This document shows, piece by piece, positions 30,198-41,195 of a DNA stretch of 64,000 bases. Every line of letters starts with the position of its first letter. Within the stretch, counting starts at the first letter, position 1. The translations under genes were made by a program, and so were the position numbers. Location of the stretch: positions 1 through 64,000 of the forward strand of contig JAAEAF010000666.1 of assembly GCA_011037195.1 (NCBI GenBank), read 5' to 3'. This stretch comes from Triatoma infestans. Lineage: Eukaryota; Arthropoda; Insecta; Hemiptera; Reduviidae. The notes beneath the pieces were generated by a model. The model saw nothing but the letters and a program-made list of their open reading frames with translations, was not told the DNA's origin and searched no databases.

Positions 30198-32370
30198 ATG
30201 GTTCATGTAAGTTTTACCATTATTATTACCTACATTACTGTATCAAAGTAAACTAAAAAAAAATAAAATAAAACAAAGCTTCTTTTTTTTATTTTTTCAG
30301 TGCAAAGAATGTAACATTAATTTTGAAAAGGCACATCAATTCAAAATACATAGAGCCTTAAACAATGGTGAGCGTACAAAATATGGGTGCGCTTGTGGAA
30401 AAACATATTTTTATAAAAAAGATCTTCAAATTCATAAGAAGAAGTGTACAGCTCGAGGACGCTACCTGTAAGTAAATATATATATATTTATGAAGTTGTA
30501 ATTATTTAAGTATTATTAATTTGTTTTCTTCTTAGGTGTAGGCATTGTCAATGTATACAACCCGATATACACAATGGCCGTTTACATGAAGCTGTCTGTG
30601 GAAGTAAAAGAGTAAGATTAGGGGAACCTTCCAGGAAGGAGCTCTTGGCATTATCCACAGGGTTGAATAATATAACCCCGTATGAGACAGCTTTTCAGGG
30701 ACGACTTGCATCATATTTTGTACGCTCACCAAGTTGTATGGATCTTCCAATATTTCTAGAAAGTGTACGTTCCAAAATTCTAGACATCATTCATCAAAGT
30801 GTGGTGACACACTCATCCATAAAATTTAATCTGTGGGTGGACTGCACTTTTGAAAATGTACATGGAGAAAAAATGGAAAAGGCCTTGAAAACAACTAACA
30901 AAGCAGTCTACCTAGCTGATGATGTCAACAGCTTTCTAGATGCAGCCTTTGCCAAATTAAAGAAAGAACTAGAAGAAGCGGCTATGACCAAGAGTGGCTG
31001 GTCACTGGTTTCAGTGGATGGGCTAAGAGTGAGGGTAAGCAAACACAACCCTTTAAAAGCTTCAACATATTTACCTTTGCCTAGGTGTATTGAAAGCAAA
31101 AAGGCATGTATAAATATAAAAAATTTTGATAATAAATGTTTTGTGTATGCCATACTCGCCAAATTTATTGATGGAAAAAATTCAGAACGACCAAATAAAT
31201 ACAAATCATTGGAAAATAAATATGATTTTTCGTGTGTAAATTTCCCGACCTCTCTTAAAGATGTTGACAAATTTGAATCTGTTAATAATATTTCCATCAA
31301 TATATTTGGACTGGATGATAACAATGACGTGTATCCTCTAAAAGTGGTTTATAGAGAATTAGATGACCATCGCGATCTGTTACTACTATATTCAAATAAC
31401 AATTACCACTATGTTTATATAAAAAATTTTAATAGACTTGTCAGTAAGCAAATATCCAAACGTAAATCATCAAAATATATATGTAAAAGATGTTTCACCC
31501 ATTTTGATGAACGTTATAATGGAGAATCTCGGTACCAAAACCATCAATTATTCTGTTGCGCACACAAACCTACGAGAGTTGAGTTACCAACAAAAAAACC
31601 ATTTATTGAATTTGAACATGGCGGGTACATACAGAGGGTCCCCGTCGTAATTTACTTAGATTTTGAAAGTATATTGGAACCAGTGAGCACTTGTAACCCA
31701 AACCCCGATGATTCATTCACTATAAATACTCACCTACACACTCCAATGAGTTTCGGCTTGTACATAAAAATAAGTGATGAATTAGATATAATTGACCATA
31801 GTCTTCCTAAAGAACCATTTATATACAGAGGGCCTGATGCAGCTAAAAAATGCATTCTATACTTAAAGAGCATTGCAGAAGCTGTGGAGGATCTGTACAA
31901 CATTAACATAGCTATGAAACCCCTAACCCTGAAGAAGAAGAAAATTTCAACTGCGCCAATACTTGTTACATGTGTGATAGATTTTTTACTGATGAAAATG
32001 GAAAGGTAAAAGATCATTCACACATTTCAGGCGCTTATAGAGGCCCAGCACATAATAAATGTAATTTGCTGTGTAAAAAACTAAATTTTGTACCAGTATT
32101 CTGTCATAATCTTAGTGGTTATGACGCACATTTCTTAATTACCCAATTGGGTTATGATGATAAAGAGATATTCGTTATCCCCACTTCAGGGGAGCGGTAT
32201 ATCTCTTTTACAAAAAGTATTAGTGAAAACATGAAGTTAAGGTTTGTAGACACATTTCGATTTATGGCCTCCAGTTTGGACAATTTAGTGAAAAATCTTG
32301 CAAATTTAACAGAAACGTCAAAATTCTTCAGTCCGGATGTGATGCATCTACTGTACATACATCAGACCGG
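30198..32370 (+). pseudogene. Family B DNA polymerase of Polinton-like element 2, spliced, truncated
   Basis: ATG at 30198 gives MVH, then intron 1 (30207-30300, GTAAGT...TTTTTTCAG), exon 2 with zinc fingers (CKECNINFEKAHQFKIHRA, YGCACGKTYFYKKDLQIHKK), intron 2 (30468-30535, GTAAGT...CTTCTTAG) and exon 3. Phases match at both junctions. Exon 3: ETAFQGRLASYFVRSPSC, SGWSLVSVDGLRVRVSKHNP, ISINIFGLDDNNDVYPLKVV, Exo I VVIYLDFESILEP near 31650, then a frame change at about 31960 and KDHSHISGAYRGPAHNKCNL (a His-Asp-His-Cys-His finger with Cys replaced), Exo II HNLSGYDAHFLI, and FRFMASSLDNLVKNL. It ends near 32360 before Exo III and all polymerase motifs. Confidence 0.92.
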
Positions 32371-32780
32371 ATGTATACAACGGTCTACTGTACGCGGGGG
32401 AAAAAACTACTGCTTCGTGATTCAAATTATAAAACTGTCTATTTATAATATCAAAACTGCTATAACGACTTCTATTAAAATACCTATTTTCACTTAATAA
32501 AAAATACTTAGATTATTTATTTCTATTAATTGTCCATTATTAATTCTATATTTTCCACAGTATTTAATAAGTTCTACCACACTAAGGGGGTCGCCTTCAG
32601 GACCATCCCCTTCCGCACCAGAGTGGCATCACCACCATCAGCCGCTATCAACCACAGCGTCATCAGCTTCCACGGAGCACTCTTACTCCCTTCCTTGCAC
32701 CTGATTTCCTTTCTTTCGCCACACCCAGACACAAACACGTACACGCCACATCTTCCTCGACCGTTCACCTGTCACCTCAG
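32371..32780. other. Sequence between truncated polB and repeated leader exon
   Basis: AT-rich up to 32560, then a C-rich, GC-richer stretch (32580-32780) that looks like a 5' untranslated leader running into the exon ending at the donor at about 32817. No gene supported. Confidence 0.45.
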
Positions 32781-34070
32781 CTTCGTCGCTTGCGCATTCA
32801 ACTTCACCACTCCCCAGGTAAGTCTTCTTCCTCTGCATCTCCTTTTATTTTAATTTTTATCTACTTTCATTTTGTTGTATTTCACTTCTTTGGCGTACGT
32901 TCGCCCCCGCACCTTGGGTGTCTGCCGCGCAGACAGATTGGAAAAATGTTTATTTTTAGAAAGGAAATTGAATAAACCTGTGTATGATTTACATGATTTT
33001 GGGTGTCCGCCCATTAAAACATTTCCTAGTGTAAATCATTTTAAATGCAATTTTCATAATAATACCAAGTTTATTTGTTCACTACAATATGTGCGTAGCT
33101 TCGTCGCTTGCGCATTCAACTTCACCACTCTCCAGGTAAGTCTTCTTCCTCTGCATCTCCTTTTATTTTAATTTTTATCTACTTTCATTTTGTTGTATTT
33201 CACTTCTTTGGCGTACGTTCGCCCCCCCGCCTCTTGGGGTGGTCTGCCGCGCAGACGATTGGAAATTTTATTTTAGAAAGGAAATTGAATAAACCTGTGT
33301 AAGGATTTTACATGATTTTGAGGTGTGTCCGCAACCATAAACATGTTCTAGTGTAAATCATTTTAAATTCAATTTTCATAATAAACCAAGTTCATATTTG
33401 TTCACTACACTCTGTATTCGTAGCTTTCGTCGCTTGCGCATACGCTTATCAACTCTTCAACCCATCTCCAGGAAGTTTCTTCCCTGCAGCTCCCGGTTTA
33501 TTTAATTTTATCTACTTTCAATGATGTTGTATTTCACTTCTTTGGCGTACTTCGCACCCCGCACCTTTGGTGTCTGCCGCGCAGACAGATTTGGAAAAAT
33601 GTTTATTTTTAGAAAGGAAATTGAATAAACCTGTGTATGATTTACATGATTTTGGGTGTCCGCCCATTAAAACATTTCCTAGTGTAAATCATTTTAAATG
33701 CAATTTTCATAATAATACCAAGTTTATTTGTTCACTACAATATGTGCATAGCTTCGTCGCTTGCGCATTCAACTTCACCACTCTCCAGGTAAGTCTTCTT
33801 CCTCTGCATCTCCTTTTATTTTAATTTTTATCTACTTTCATTTTGTTGTATTTCACTTCTTTGGCGTACGTTCGCCCCCGCACATTGGGTGTCTGCCGCG
33901 CAGACAGATTGGAAAAATGTTTATTTTTAGAAAGGAAATTGAATAAACCTGTGTATGATTTACATGATTTTGGGTATCCACCCATTAAAACATTGCCTAG
34001 TGTAAATCATTTTAAATGCAATTTCCATAATAATACCAAGTTTATTTGTTCACTACAATATGTGCATAGA
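32781..34070 (+). repeat. Leader exon + intron + exon unit repeated four times (about 320-328 bases each)
   Basis: Units start with CTTCGTCGCTTGCGCATTC at 32781, 33099, about 33424 and 33752. Each contains an exon-like end (CTTCACCACTCTCCAG), donor GTAAGT, an intron of about 120 bases, acceptor CTGCCGCGCAG, and an exon that reads ERKLNKPVYDLHDFG and FPSVNHFKCNFHNNTKF. Unit 3 is the most diverged. In the last unit the exon runs on into the BIR-like coding part. Confidence 0.92.
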
Positions 34071-34289
34071 TTGGCCGCTTGGGCAAACATTAATAAATTT
34101 AAATTGGATTTTTCCCATTCCCAGGTCAGATTAAATACTTTTACCAGATGTAATAAATACAACTGTGTCAGCAGAGAAGTACTGGCTTTTAATGGATTTG
34201 TTTATATTAAGAAAGATACAATAAAATGTATGTATTGTAATCTTGTGTTAGATTTAAATACAGTAACAGGTTGTCTTTACAATGCATAA
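33900..34289 (+). CDS. BIR-like (IAP-type) protein of Polinton-like element 2
   Basis: The frame after the last intron reads LERKLNKPVYDLHDFGYPPI, HRLAAWANINKFKLDFSHSQ, then RLNTFTRCN, VSREVLAFNGFVYIKKDTIK and CMYCNLVLDLNTVTGCLYNA with a stop at about 34287. The order R-L-x-T-F...L-A-x-x-G-F-x-Y...D-x-I-x-C-x-x-C is the first two thirds of a baculoviral IAP repeat. The last zinc ligands (H-x6-C) are missing, so the domain is cut short or diverged. Inhibitors of apoptosis occur in several large arthropod viruses and some Polinton-like elements; a role against host cell death is inferred. Confidence 0.6.
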   Translation, partial: ADRLEKCLFLERKLNKPVYDLHDFGYPPIKTLPSVNHFKCNFHNNTKFICSLQYVHRLAAWANINKFKLDFSHSQVRLNTFTRCNKYNCVSREVLAFNGFVYIKKDTIKCMYCNLVLDLNTVTGCLYNA

Positions 34290-34523
34290 AAAGGCCAGCC
34301 CATACTGTTATTATCTGAAATATATACTTTAAAAAAACTATGTTTTATCTATGTCCCCACCAACAGTCTGTCAAAAACAGTTGCATATAACACGCAAATT
34401 ATTCCAACACACCCACTTACACTTTGATAACGTTTTAATATCGAGACAAGAACTTTAATGAGATTAGTTGTGTATGTATTAGCAAACGATTACAATATAT
34501 AGTGCGTAATTAATAATACAAAA

Positions 34524-34880
34524 ATGGAAGCGTGGACTTATGTTACTCACACCCTTTCTACCAACAATTTCTACAAGATTTCTCCAAAATTACCTTAGGA
34601 AAAGGTGGAGAAGAAGCAATTAACTTCATGAGATTATACAATAGTATGAAACAATTGGAAAAATTATCTAAAGAATATATTATAAAAAGCAAGTATAAAA
34701 CTTTACATTATATAAATTGTGTTTGGTCAAAACCAGATTGTAAAGTAGGACCTGACAATTGCGTATGTTGCAATATCTCTTACTTATGTTATACTATTAT
34801 TACCGAATTGGATCAAATTTACCACGGTAATTTTATTGAAGTAATTAATAATATAAAAAAATTAATAATTTATTATTATA
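34524..34880 (+). pseudogene. Conserved Polinton hypothetical protein X (copy 2)
   Basis: First ATG at 34524 gives MEAW, then a frame change leads to FLQDFSKITLGKGGEEAINF, SMKQLEKLSKEYIIK, HYINCVWSKPDCKVGPDNCV and TIITELDQIYHGNFIEVI. The middle matches copy 1 (19948-20286). Downstream of about 34860 the frame runs into low-complexity K/N/Y residues, so the original end is lost. Gene order polB - BIR - X here, and X - capsid genes - polB in element 1. Confidence 0.6.
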
Positions 34881-34989
34881 TCTATTTATATAGAACTGTT
34901 TTGTATGATCAAAATAAAAAAATAAACAAGTTTTCTTTTTTTGAAAAATCGTTTTATTATGACTACTTTATTACAAAACAAAAACAGAA

Positions 34990-35420
34990 TTAAAAAACAT
35001 GAAACAATACATGCACATACTAGTTATAAATTAAACATGAACAAATACATAAGCATAAAAAAAAACACAAAGTGTTTGTTCATCGAATTGGATGATAATA
35101 TTTGGCCCTAGTCTTGGATGTCATCCCACGGCTCAACAAAAATATTAAAGCCCTTAGAATGTAAGCTAAATATTATAAAAACTTAGCCTCTCGACTTGTA
35201 TGTCATCTCGCGGCTCAAATAATTTTTATAGTCCTTAGATTTTTTTTAGCTAAATTTTACAAAACGTAGCCGCACGTCTTGTGTGCTATCTCGCGGCTCA
35301 AAAAATGTTTATAGTCCTATGTTAAAAATCATATAGGGGTATCGTCAGATTGGATGACCGCGTACCAAACCACTGCCATCGGGCGTCGAGTTGGATGAGT
35401 GCCTGGCTCAAAAAAAGTGA
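34990..35420. repeat. Diverged tandem repeat with ATCTCGCGGCTCAAA core
   Basis: Three to four copies, about 85-100 bases each (near 35110, 35200, 35290), share GTCATCTCGCGGCTCAAA and TATAGTCCTTAG. Spacer DNA; no gene. Confidence 0.7.
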
Positions 35421-35639
35421 CCTGGATGCTGCCTAATCTCACTACTGACATTAAGGTAAATATAAAAATAAGTAGAAAGATTAACAAATTGAATAAATAA
35501 AGCATGCGAGATTACTATAAGCCAAAATTGCATGCAAGGTTGATAAAAGAAAAAATGCAAAAAGGTCGGTAAAAAAAGGTGAATTTAGATCGTAAATGAC
35601 ATTCATTAAATAAGGAAAAGAAGAATTTACAGGACAAGA

Positions 35640-35960
35640 ATAGATTACAGGTGTGAAAGAACTGAGTTGAATATGTTGGTATGACTTTTAGTAGTAGTTT
35701 CAAATGGAATTCTCATATAAAACCTGTTGCTGATAAATCGCATTCTTTGATTAATTCATTATCCAGATCTGGAAGGGTAACTGGACGCTTGGCTACGTTG
35801 CTTTGAGAATTATATACAATGAAGTATGCTGCCCCTGATCACATACGGTTCTCCTGTCTGGCTGGATGATATCAATTATAAGTCTAATTTGGGTATGGTG
35901 GAAAGAGTTCAACATATAATTGCTAAACGATGATAAAAGGTTATTGCCACTTGTTGGTTT
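35640..35960 (+). pseudogene. LINE ORF2 C-terminal fragment
   Basis: Broken frames: VGMTFSSSFKWNSHIKPV (YLGxxxxxxxxWxxHI block after the RT), then CPLITYGSPVWLDDINYK and NLGMVERVQHIIAKR, typical of the end of Jockey/CR1-like ORF2. Frameshifts at about 35800 and 35830. Confidence 0.7.
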
Positions 35961-36360
35961 TTAGATAACCTTTAGATTACACTTATGTGAGTGTAAAGCT
36001 GGGTTTACATTGCGCGAATTTGATTCGTGAGTGTGATGCGCGCATTAAAACTCGCACAGTGTAGACTTGTCTAGACCTGCGAATCGTGGAGGGGTGGGGA
36101 TGATTCGCGAGGCAGCCGGGTGAGGCACCTGACAGTCGGTCTTAGGCGTGCATTAAAGGTGTTTCACCCTACTAAACTCGCACAGTGTAAACGAGTTTAA
36201 AAGTGGATCGAGATCAGGCCATACAGCTTATTGGGTTATATATAAATTATTCAGTTTTATAGAATTCCAGCGATATTAATTACCACAACCGAAATAAGAG
36301 GGAAGATACATGGAGGAAAATAAGCCAAGTAATGCATTTTCCCCATTGCAAATCTCAAGG
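35961..36360. repeat. Possible non-autonomous element with GCGCGAATTTG-type ends
   Basis: AAGCTGGGTTTACATTGCGC at 35998 and the words ACTCGCACAGTGTA occurring at both about 36050 and 36178 suggest a short foldback or MITE-like sequence. Ends and target duplication could not be fixed. Confidence 0.35.
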
Positions 36361-36650
36361 CGAAAATGAAAACGTTAAATGGGACGGGTAGGAGCGAAAA
36401 ATCTAGAGAAAAGAAAAGTCAAGTTACTGGTTCAGGTAAGAAATCATTTCTGACAGTTTCATCAACTAGATCAACGGCCATGTCCCTCATTAATCTGTTT
36501 CAATTACAGAAACATTACGTTGAAGTGAAGTCTCTACACGAACTTGGTGAATTTGCTTGACGATGGGTGAAAATCTGAAACCGGTCAGGAACAAAAAGAA
36601 TATGCATGCTACGACAGATATGATACCAAGTGTTGTGGCCCCAAATATAT
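36361..36650. other. Short open frame of unclear status
   Basis: A 64-residue frame (36366-36560; Ser/Lys-rich) without recognised content. Probably chance. Confidence 0.3.
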
Positions 36651-36652
36651 GT

Positions 36653-36687
<35 letters not shown>
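36651..36687. repeat. (GT)n microsatellite
   Basis: About 17 GT units, following ATATATGTGTATG. Confidence 0.98.
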
Positions 36688-36688
<1 letters not shown>

Positions 36689-36889
36689 AGATGAAGGTTG
36701 AACGGGAGAGGGGAGCTGATTTTTGGCAGTTTTAGAGAGGACAACAAGGAAGTTTCGGATGGGTGTGTGGAGTTGTGGAATGAAGAGGAGTGGCACGTTC
36801 TAAGTTTTTTTTTATTTTGCTACTAAAAGTTATCAGTTGTTTATAAAGATTGCGATGTGTTAACTGCTCTTTTATTTAATCAAATCCTA

Positions 36890-36891
<2 letters not shown>

Positions 36892-36946
<55 letters not shown>

Positions 36947-36947
36947 C
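36892..36947. repeat. (AC)n(AT)n microsatellite
   Basis: About 20 CA units followed by about 7 AT units. It is the complement type of the (GT)n tract 205 bases upstream, so the two can pair as an inverted repeat. Confidence 0.98.
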
Positions 36948-37179
36948 TGTGGGGTGGGCCTCAGAATAATTGTTTTTTTCGAAAGAACAGTATCGATATA
37001 TTATTAGAGAAGGGTAGAGAAAGTAATAACCTGCAAGTGTGAAGAAATGTGTAATATAATGTTGTATGGTGAATATAGTTATGGTGTTTTTCTATTAAAT
37101 CAAAACAAAAGATGAACAGGTGGATTATTGATATAAAAGACGTATTCCTTCATTAGAAGTGGGATCTTCTTTGATTACT

Positions 37180-38000
37180 ACGATCGCTAGATGAATAATG
37201 CTGAAGCAAGATTATGATTTTAAAGTTAAACATCGTCTACGAAGATGTAGATGTGTTAAGCAGAAATCCAATGGTTATGATGATTGAAAATAACTTATTA
37301 AGAAAAATAGAAGCAGCTCAATTATAAGATGACAACATTAAAGCCATTATGAAGATCTTAGAGCGGGAAACATATGAAAAATTCAAAATAAATAATTGTA
37401 TTCTTTACAAAGAGGAAAATGGTACGATCTGTTGGTTATACCCAGAATGATGCAATTTGAAATTATAAAAAGAAACACATGATCATTTTGAATAAAAGAA
37501 AACGCAAATTCCTAGACCCACACACCTTTCATATTGATCATGAGGGTCCCTTACGTTCAACCAAGAAGGGTTATCGTTATGTTTTTATTGTTGTTTTGAT
37601 AGTTTTATTAAATTCACATGGATTTACCATAAAAAAAAAACATTAACCTCGGAAGATAATAGATTAAATTAAATCATCAACCATCAGTTTTGGAGACCCC
37701 AAGAAGAATCATAAGTGATCGTCAAGAAGCTTTCAGTTCGTTAATAATAATTATTGTAATCAAGAAAATATGGAGCATTTAATGATTACTACCGGTGTTC
37801 CTAGAGGAAATGGCCAAACAGAAAGGCATATTCAAACCTTGTTGGCATGTCTGAGAAAATTGTCAGTGGACCATGCCAATAGTTGGTATAAAGAAGCTGC
37901 AAGGCTTCAGAAAATTATGAATAGTACTTATCATCGCAGCGTTGCTTTGGAACCATTCAAATTAGTGTTTGAAGATCCCCAAAAGAGCCCAAAATGAATG
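37180..38000 (+). pseudogene. Ty3/Gypsy RNase H tail and integrase, degenerate
   Basis: Pieces in several frames: MLKQDYDFKVKHR (end of RNase H), FHIDHEGPLRSTKKGYRYVF (start of integrase core), GDPKRIISDRQEAFSS (second Asp), and the open stretch 37770-37997 with GVPRGNGQTERHIQTLLACL, where Gly-Asn-Gly-Gln-x-Glu holds the catalytic Glu. Many stops. A different Gypsy family from those at 1-610 and 60.3 kb, judging by the motif wording. Confidence 0.82.
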
Positions 38001-39090
38001 AGAATGAAATGCCCAGAAGGCCTGAAAATAATGAGTTTAATCAGAGACATTTTCCGTGATAGCCAACCTGTCCAACTAGTGTGAATTTTAGTACCTCGAC
38101 GTAGACGCACGAAGCGGGGGCGATAATATCACTGAACTGGACGGCAACGACGGTACAAATACGGCATCAGTAGTAGTGATATATGGCTCGTTTATAGAAT
38201 CCTAAAAAAAAAACGAAGCAAAATCCGCATGAACAACAATAACTCCATTTAAAAACTACAAAGAATTTGGTGGACGATAGTTTGAAACCATAATAACTGG
38301 GAGATCATTTGAATACTTATGATTGTCACAATATTTTCTTACACTATAACTACGTCACCTGCTAATGAAGTCTACATCCCAATTATTAATATTAAACTCC
38401 TCCAGCAAAATTAACTTATGAGTTTGTAACGACATATCAAAGGATATGCAATTTTACTAGACTGTCCGTAAAATATTAGCGAATGTAAACCACGTATCAA
38501 ACTGATTATAATAGTACTTTCAGCATCTTAGAAGGTCCATATAAATATAAATGCTTCTTTTTATAATGGTAAGACGTTGTAACAAAGTTATCATACATTC
38601 ATAAACTTTATTACAACATTGAAAGTCTACTCTAACATCCGGATATATATATATATATATCTGTAACCAACACATCATTTTGAACGTACTTCTTTAAACA
38701 TATTTATTAAAAATTTATAATTGTTACAATGTTCAACCACAAATGGATGACAAAAACTAAAGTTTTCCATATTTCAAAAATAATAGAAGCACTGCATTCT
38801 TACTGAAAACATCGATACTTTTGATCGTCATCCTGTTATATATTTTAATACATTACGTTCAGGCCTTTCAGACTGAATATCGAAATGATTTAAATCAAAT
38901 ATGGGTTCAAAATATTCTGAAACGTCAGATAATAATATTTTTCCAACAAACTTAACATATACATCAATGTGATCCTCACTATTATACCTAATCGTCCTGT
39001 CTCTAAACTAATACAATATAACACTACAGTTGCAAACAATTTTAAATTAAGCACCACAAATTTATAATAATTGTTATACTAAGACTGCTG
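38001..39090. other. About 1.1 kb without recognised genes
   Basis: AT-rich except around 38090-38125 (GACGTAGACGCACGAAGC). Contains an (AT)9 tract at 38643-38661. Nothing else supported. Confidence 0.5.
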
Positions 39091-39099
39091 ATATTCAAG

Positions 39100-40290
39100 C
39101 TATAGCATTTAATGTGCCGAAGACGACAGATATGGGATATTCTAGTACCAATGTGTATAATAAGAAGAGGTTTGTTACGCCTCGTTCGAAATTTAGGATT
39201 ACATGGAATTAAACAAACTCGCCAAACTTTATTTGATAAGGAAATTCTGAATAGATATCTGATAGGCAAAAAAAAAACGTACAAAAGTGTAATTTTCAAA
39301 TCTAAGAAAGAGTATGGTAATAAAATTTTTAACAAAAATAGGCGATACAAAACCTCTAAGGAATTTTGGTTGAATATTAAAAAGTTCCAAAGGAAACCTG
39401 TAAGAAAAAATACAATTTTAATAAAGGAATGGGAAGACTTTTATAAACAATTGATGCCTGTATAGATGCTCTCTGAAATACAATTTTTTGTTCCGGAATT
39501 AGTCACAGAAATTACAATGGATGAGCAAAAATGAGCAATAAATACTACTAAAAATAATAAAGCATGTGGTTTGGACCATGTACCGAATGAATGTTTTAAA
39601 AATATGAATGAGTATTGGATCTCAAATGTTCTTCGATTGATGAATAAAATTTGGCTGGAAGAAAATATACCCTCAAATTGGTCCCGAGTCTAACTGTTTA
39701 TGCCGTATAAAAAAGGTTCAGTGTCTGACCCAAAAAATTATAGAGGTATCTCTATTTTAAATAATATATTAAAAATATTTAACAAAGTACTTAATAATAG
39801 AATGTCTAATTGGGCTAAAATACAAAATTTGATTCCCGCAAGGGCTGCTGTGACAATATTTTCACTCTGATATCAACTGTAAATATTGCTTTAAGATTAA
39901 AGAAAAACAAAATTATAGCCATTTTTATTGATTTTAGGAAAGCTTTTGATTACATAAATCATAAAAAAACTATGCAAAAATTGTATGATTTAGGTATCGG
40001 CGGTAAAATGCTTCGTGTCTTGATTTCATTACCTGTCTTGGTGCATTATATCAATCCGCTACCTATGTCATATCTGATGAGTTCAGCACGTGCAAATCCC
40101 AATCACAGAGGGGCCCTCCAAGGTGACATAATGAGTCCAATATTATTCTCTTTGTTCGTTGCGGATTTACAAGATCTTTTCTTGTCCAGAAACATAGAAG
40201 GTATTTCAATTAAATACTACTAAAATCTACCATTAAAAATCTACCACTAAAAATAGTGAATTCTTTTACATACTTAGGTGTTCCACTGTC
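39100..40290 (+). pseudogene. LINE reverse transcriptase, 3' part deleted
   Basis: After an endonuclease/RT linker (KKEYGNKIFNKNRRYKTSKE, NIKKFQRKPV) come RT motifs in broken frames: NNKACGLDHVPNECFK (motif 0/1), VVLFMPYKKGSVSDPKNYR, GISILNNILKIFNKVLNNRM (motif 2), IAIFIDFRKAFDYINH (motif A, F-I-D-F-x-K-A-F-D), and GALQGDIMSPILFSLFVADL (motif B). A deletion then jumps from GISIKYY over the (Y/F)ADD motif C to NSFTYLGVPLSSSGG. CR1/RTE-like in style. Motif C loss makes it inactive regardless of frameshifts. Confidence 0.85.
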
Positions 40291-40299
40291 TTCTTCTGG

Positions 40300-41195
40300 C
40301 GGACACTCTCTGTGAGTAGTGACAGTGTTCACATCGTTAAAAGTGAGCTCTGTGTTTTCAGTGGTTTATTGGTAGAATTTGGTGGCGATTTTTTGAATTT
40401 TGGTGAAGGTGTGGAGGTAGTGGAGTGTGAAGTGTTGGCGAAGTTTAGTGTAATTCGCTTGACGCAAAGTGTGTATTTTTAAGCGTATAAGATAGCGTCG
40501 GTTTTTAGTTTTTAATAGGATTGTTCGTGTGTGGTTTGGGGGATCCAGGGCCGGGAGTGATTCAGGGTCAGCCCAGAAAAAGTGTCAGTGAGAAAGTTGT
40601 GTGTTTAGTACTAATAAAGGGAACTAGAAGAAAATCCCAAGAAAATCGCTTAAGGTAAGCGGCAAAACAGTGTGTTTAATATTAAGGGTGAGGTACGACA
40701 GGGGGGCGGTGGTCAACGGTTTTACCGTTGTATTGTGTGGCGTGATAGTTGTTTGGGTGGGGTAGAAGTGTTTCTTACTGACTCTTGCGAGGAGACTTGA
40801 ACGCTGGTGTAGAAAGGTAGGAGACAACTGGCAAAACTTAATTAATTATTTAAAAGAGGCGCTGCAATATAGGAAGGCACATATCGACGAATTTAACTAC
40901 TGATATTTGTTGTCTTCATTTTAAGCTGCAACAGGGTTATGTTCTCTGAATGTATGTTCTCTTTCATTGAGTATTAGGTATAAGGTATACAATATAACAA
41001 AGAAGAAAAGGAAACTTTTTTTTATATTTTTTTCTCTTTTTTGTGTAAAAATGCAACGCAGACGGATACTTCAATTGCCATTAAGAGTTTTTTGTTTTCA
41101 ATTATGTAACCATAAGTTTTGATTAGTTTTTATTTTTTTCTCATGTAAACCTGTTTCTATAAGAATTTAATAATAATAATAATAATAATAAAAGG
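40300..41195 (+). mobile_element. Probable internally deleted non-LTR element (5'UTR plus 3' tail)
   Basis: 40300-40830 is a G/T-rich leader without an ORF, reminiscent of non-LTR 5' untranslated regions (GTGTTTTCAGTGGTTTATTG). Around 40855 it jumps to GAGGCGCTGCAATATAGGAA and an AT-rich 3' end with ATGTATGTTCTCTTTCATTG, finishing in (AAT)8 at 41168-41191. It begins directly after the LINE RT fragment. The simple-repeat tail and lack of a gene suggest a LINE with its coding part deleted. No target duplication fixed. Confidence 0.45.

Noticed and set aside
36490..37042. Open frames over the microsatellites
   Set aside because: They consist mostly of repeat-encoded His-Thr runs.
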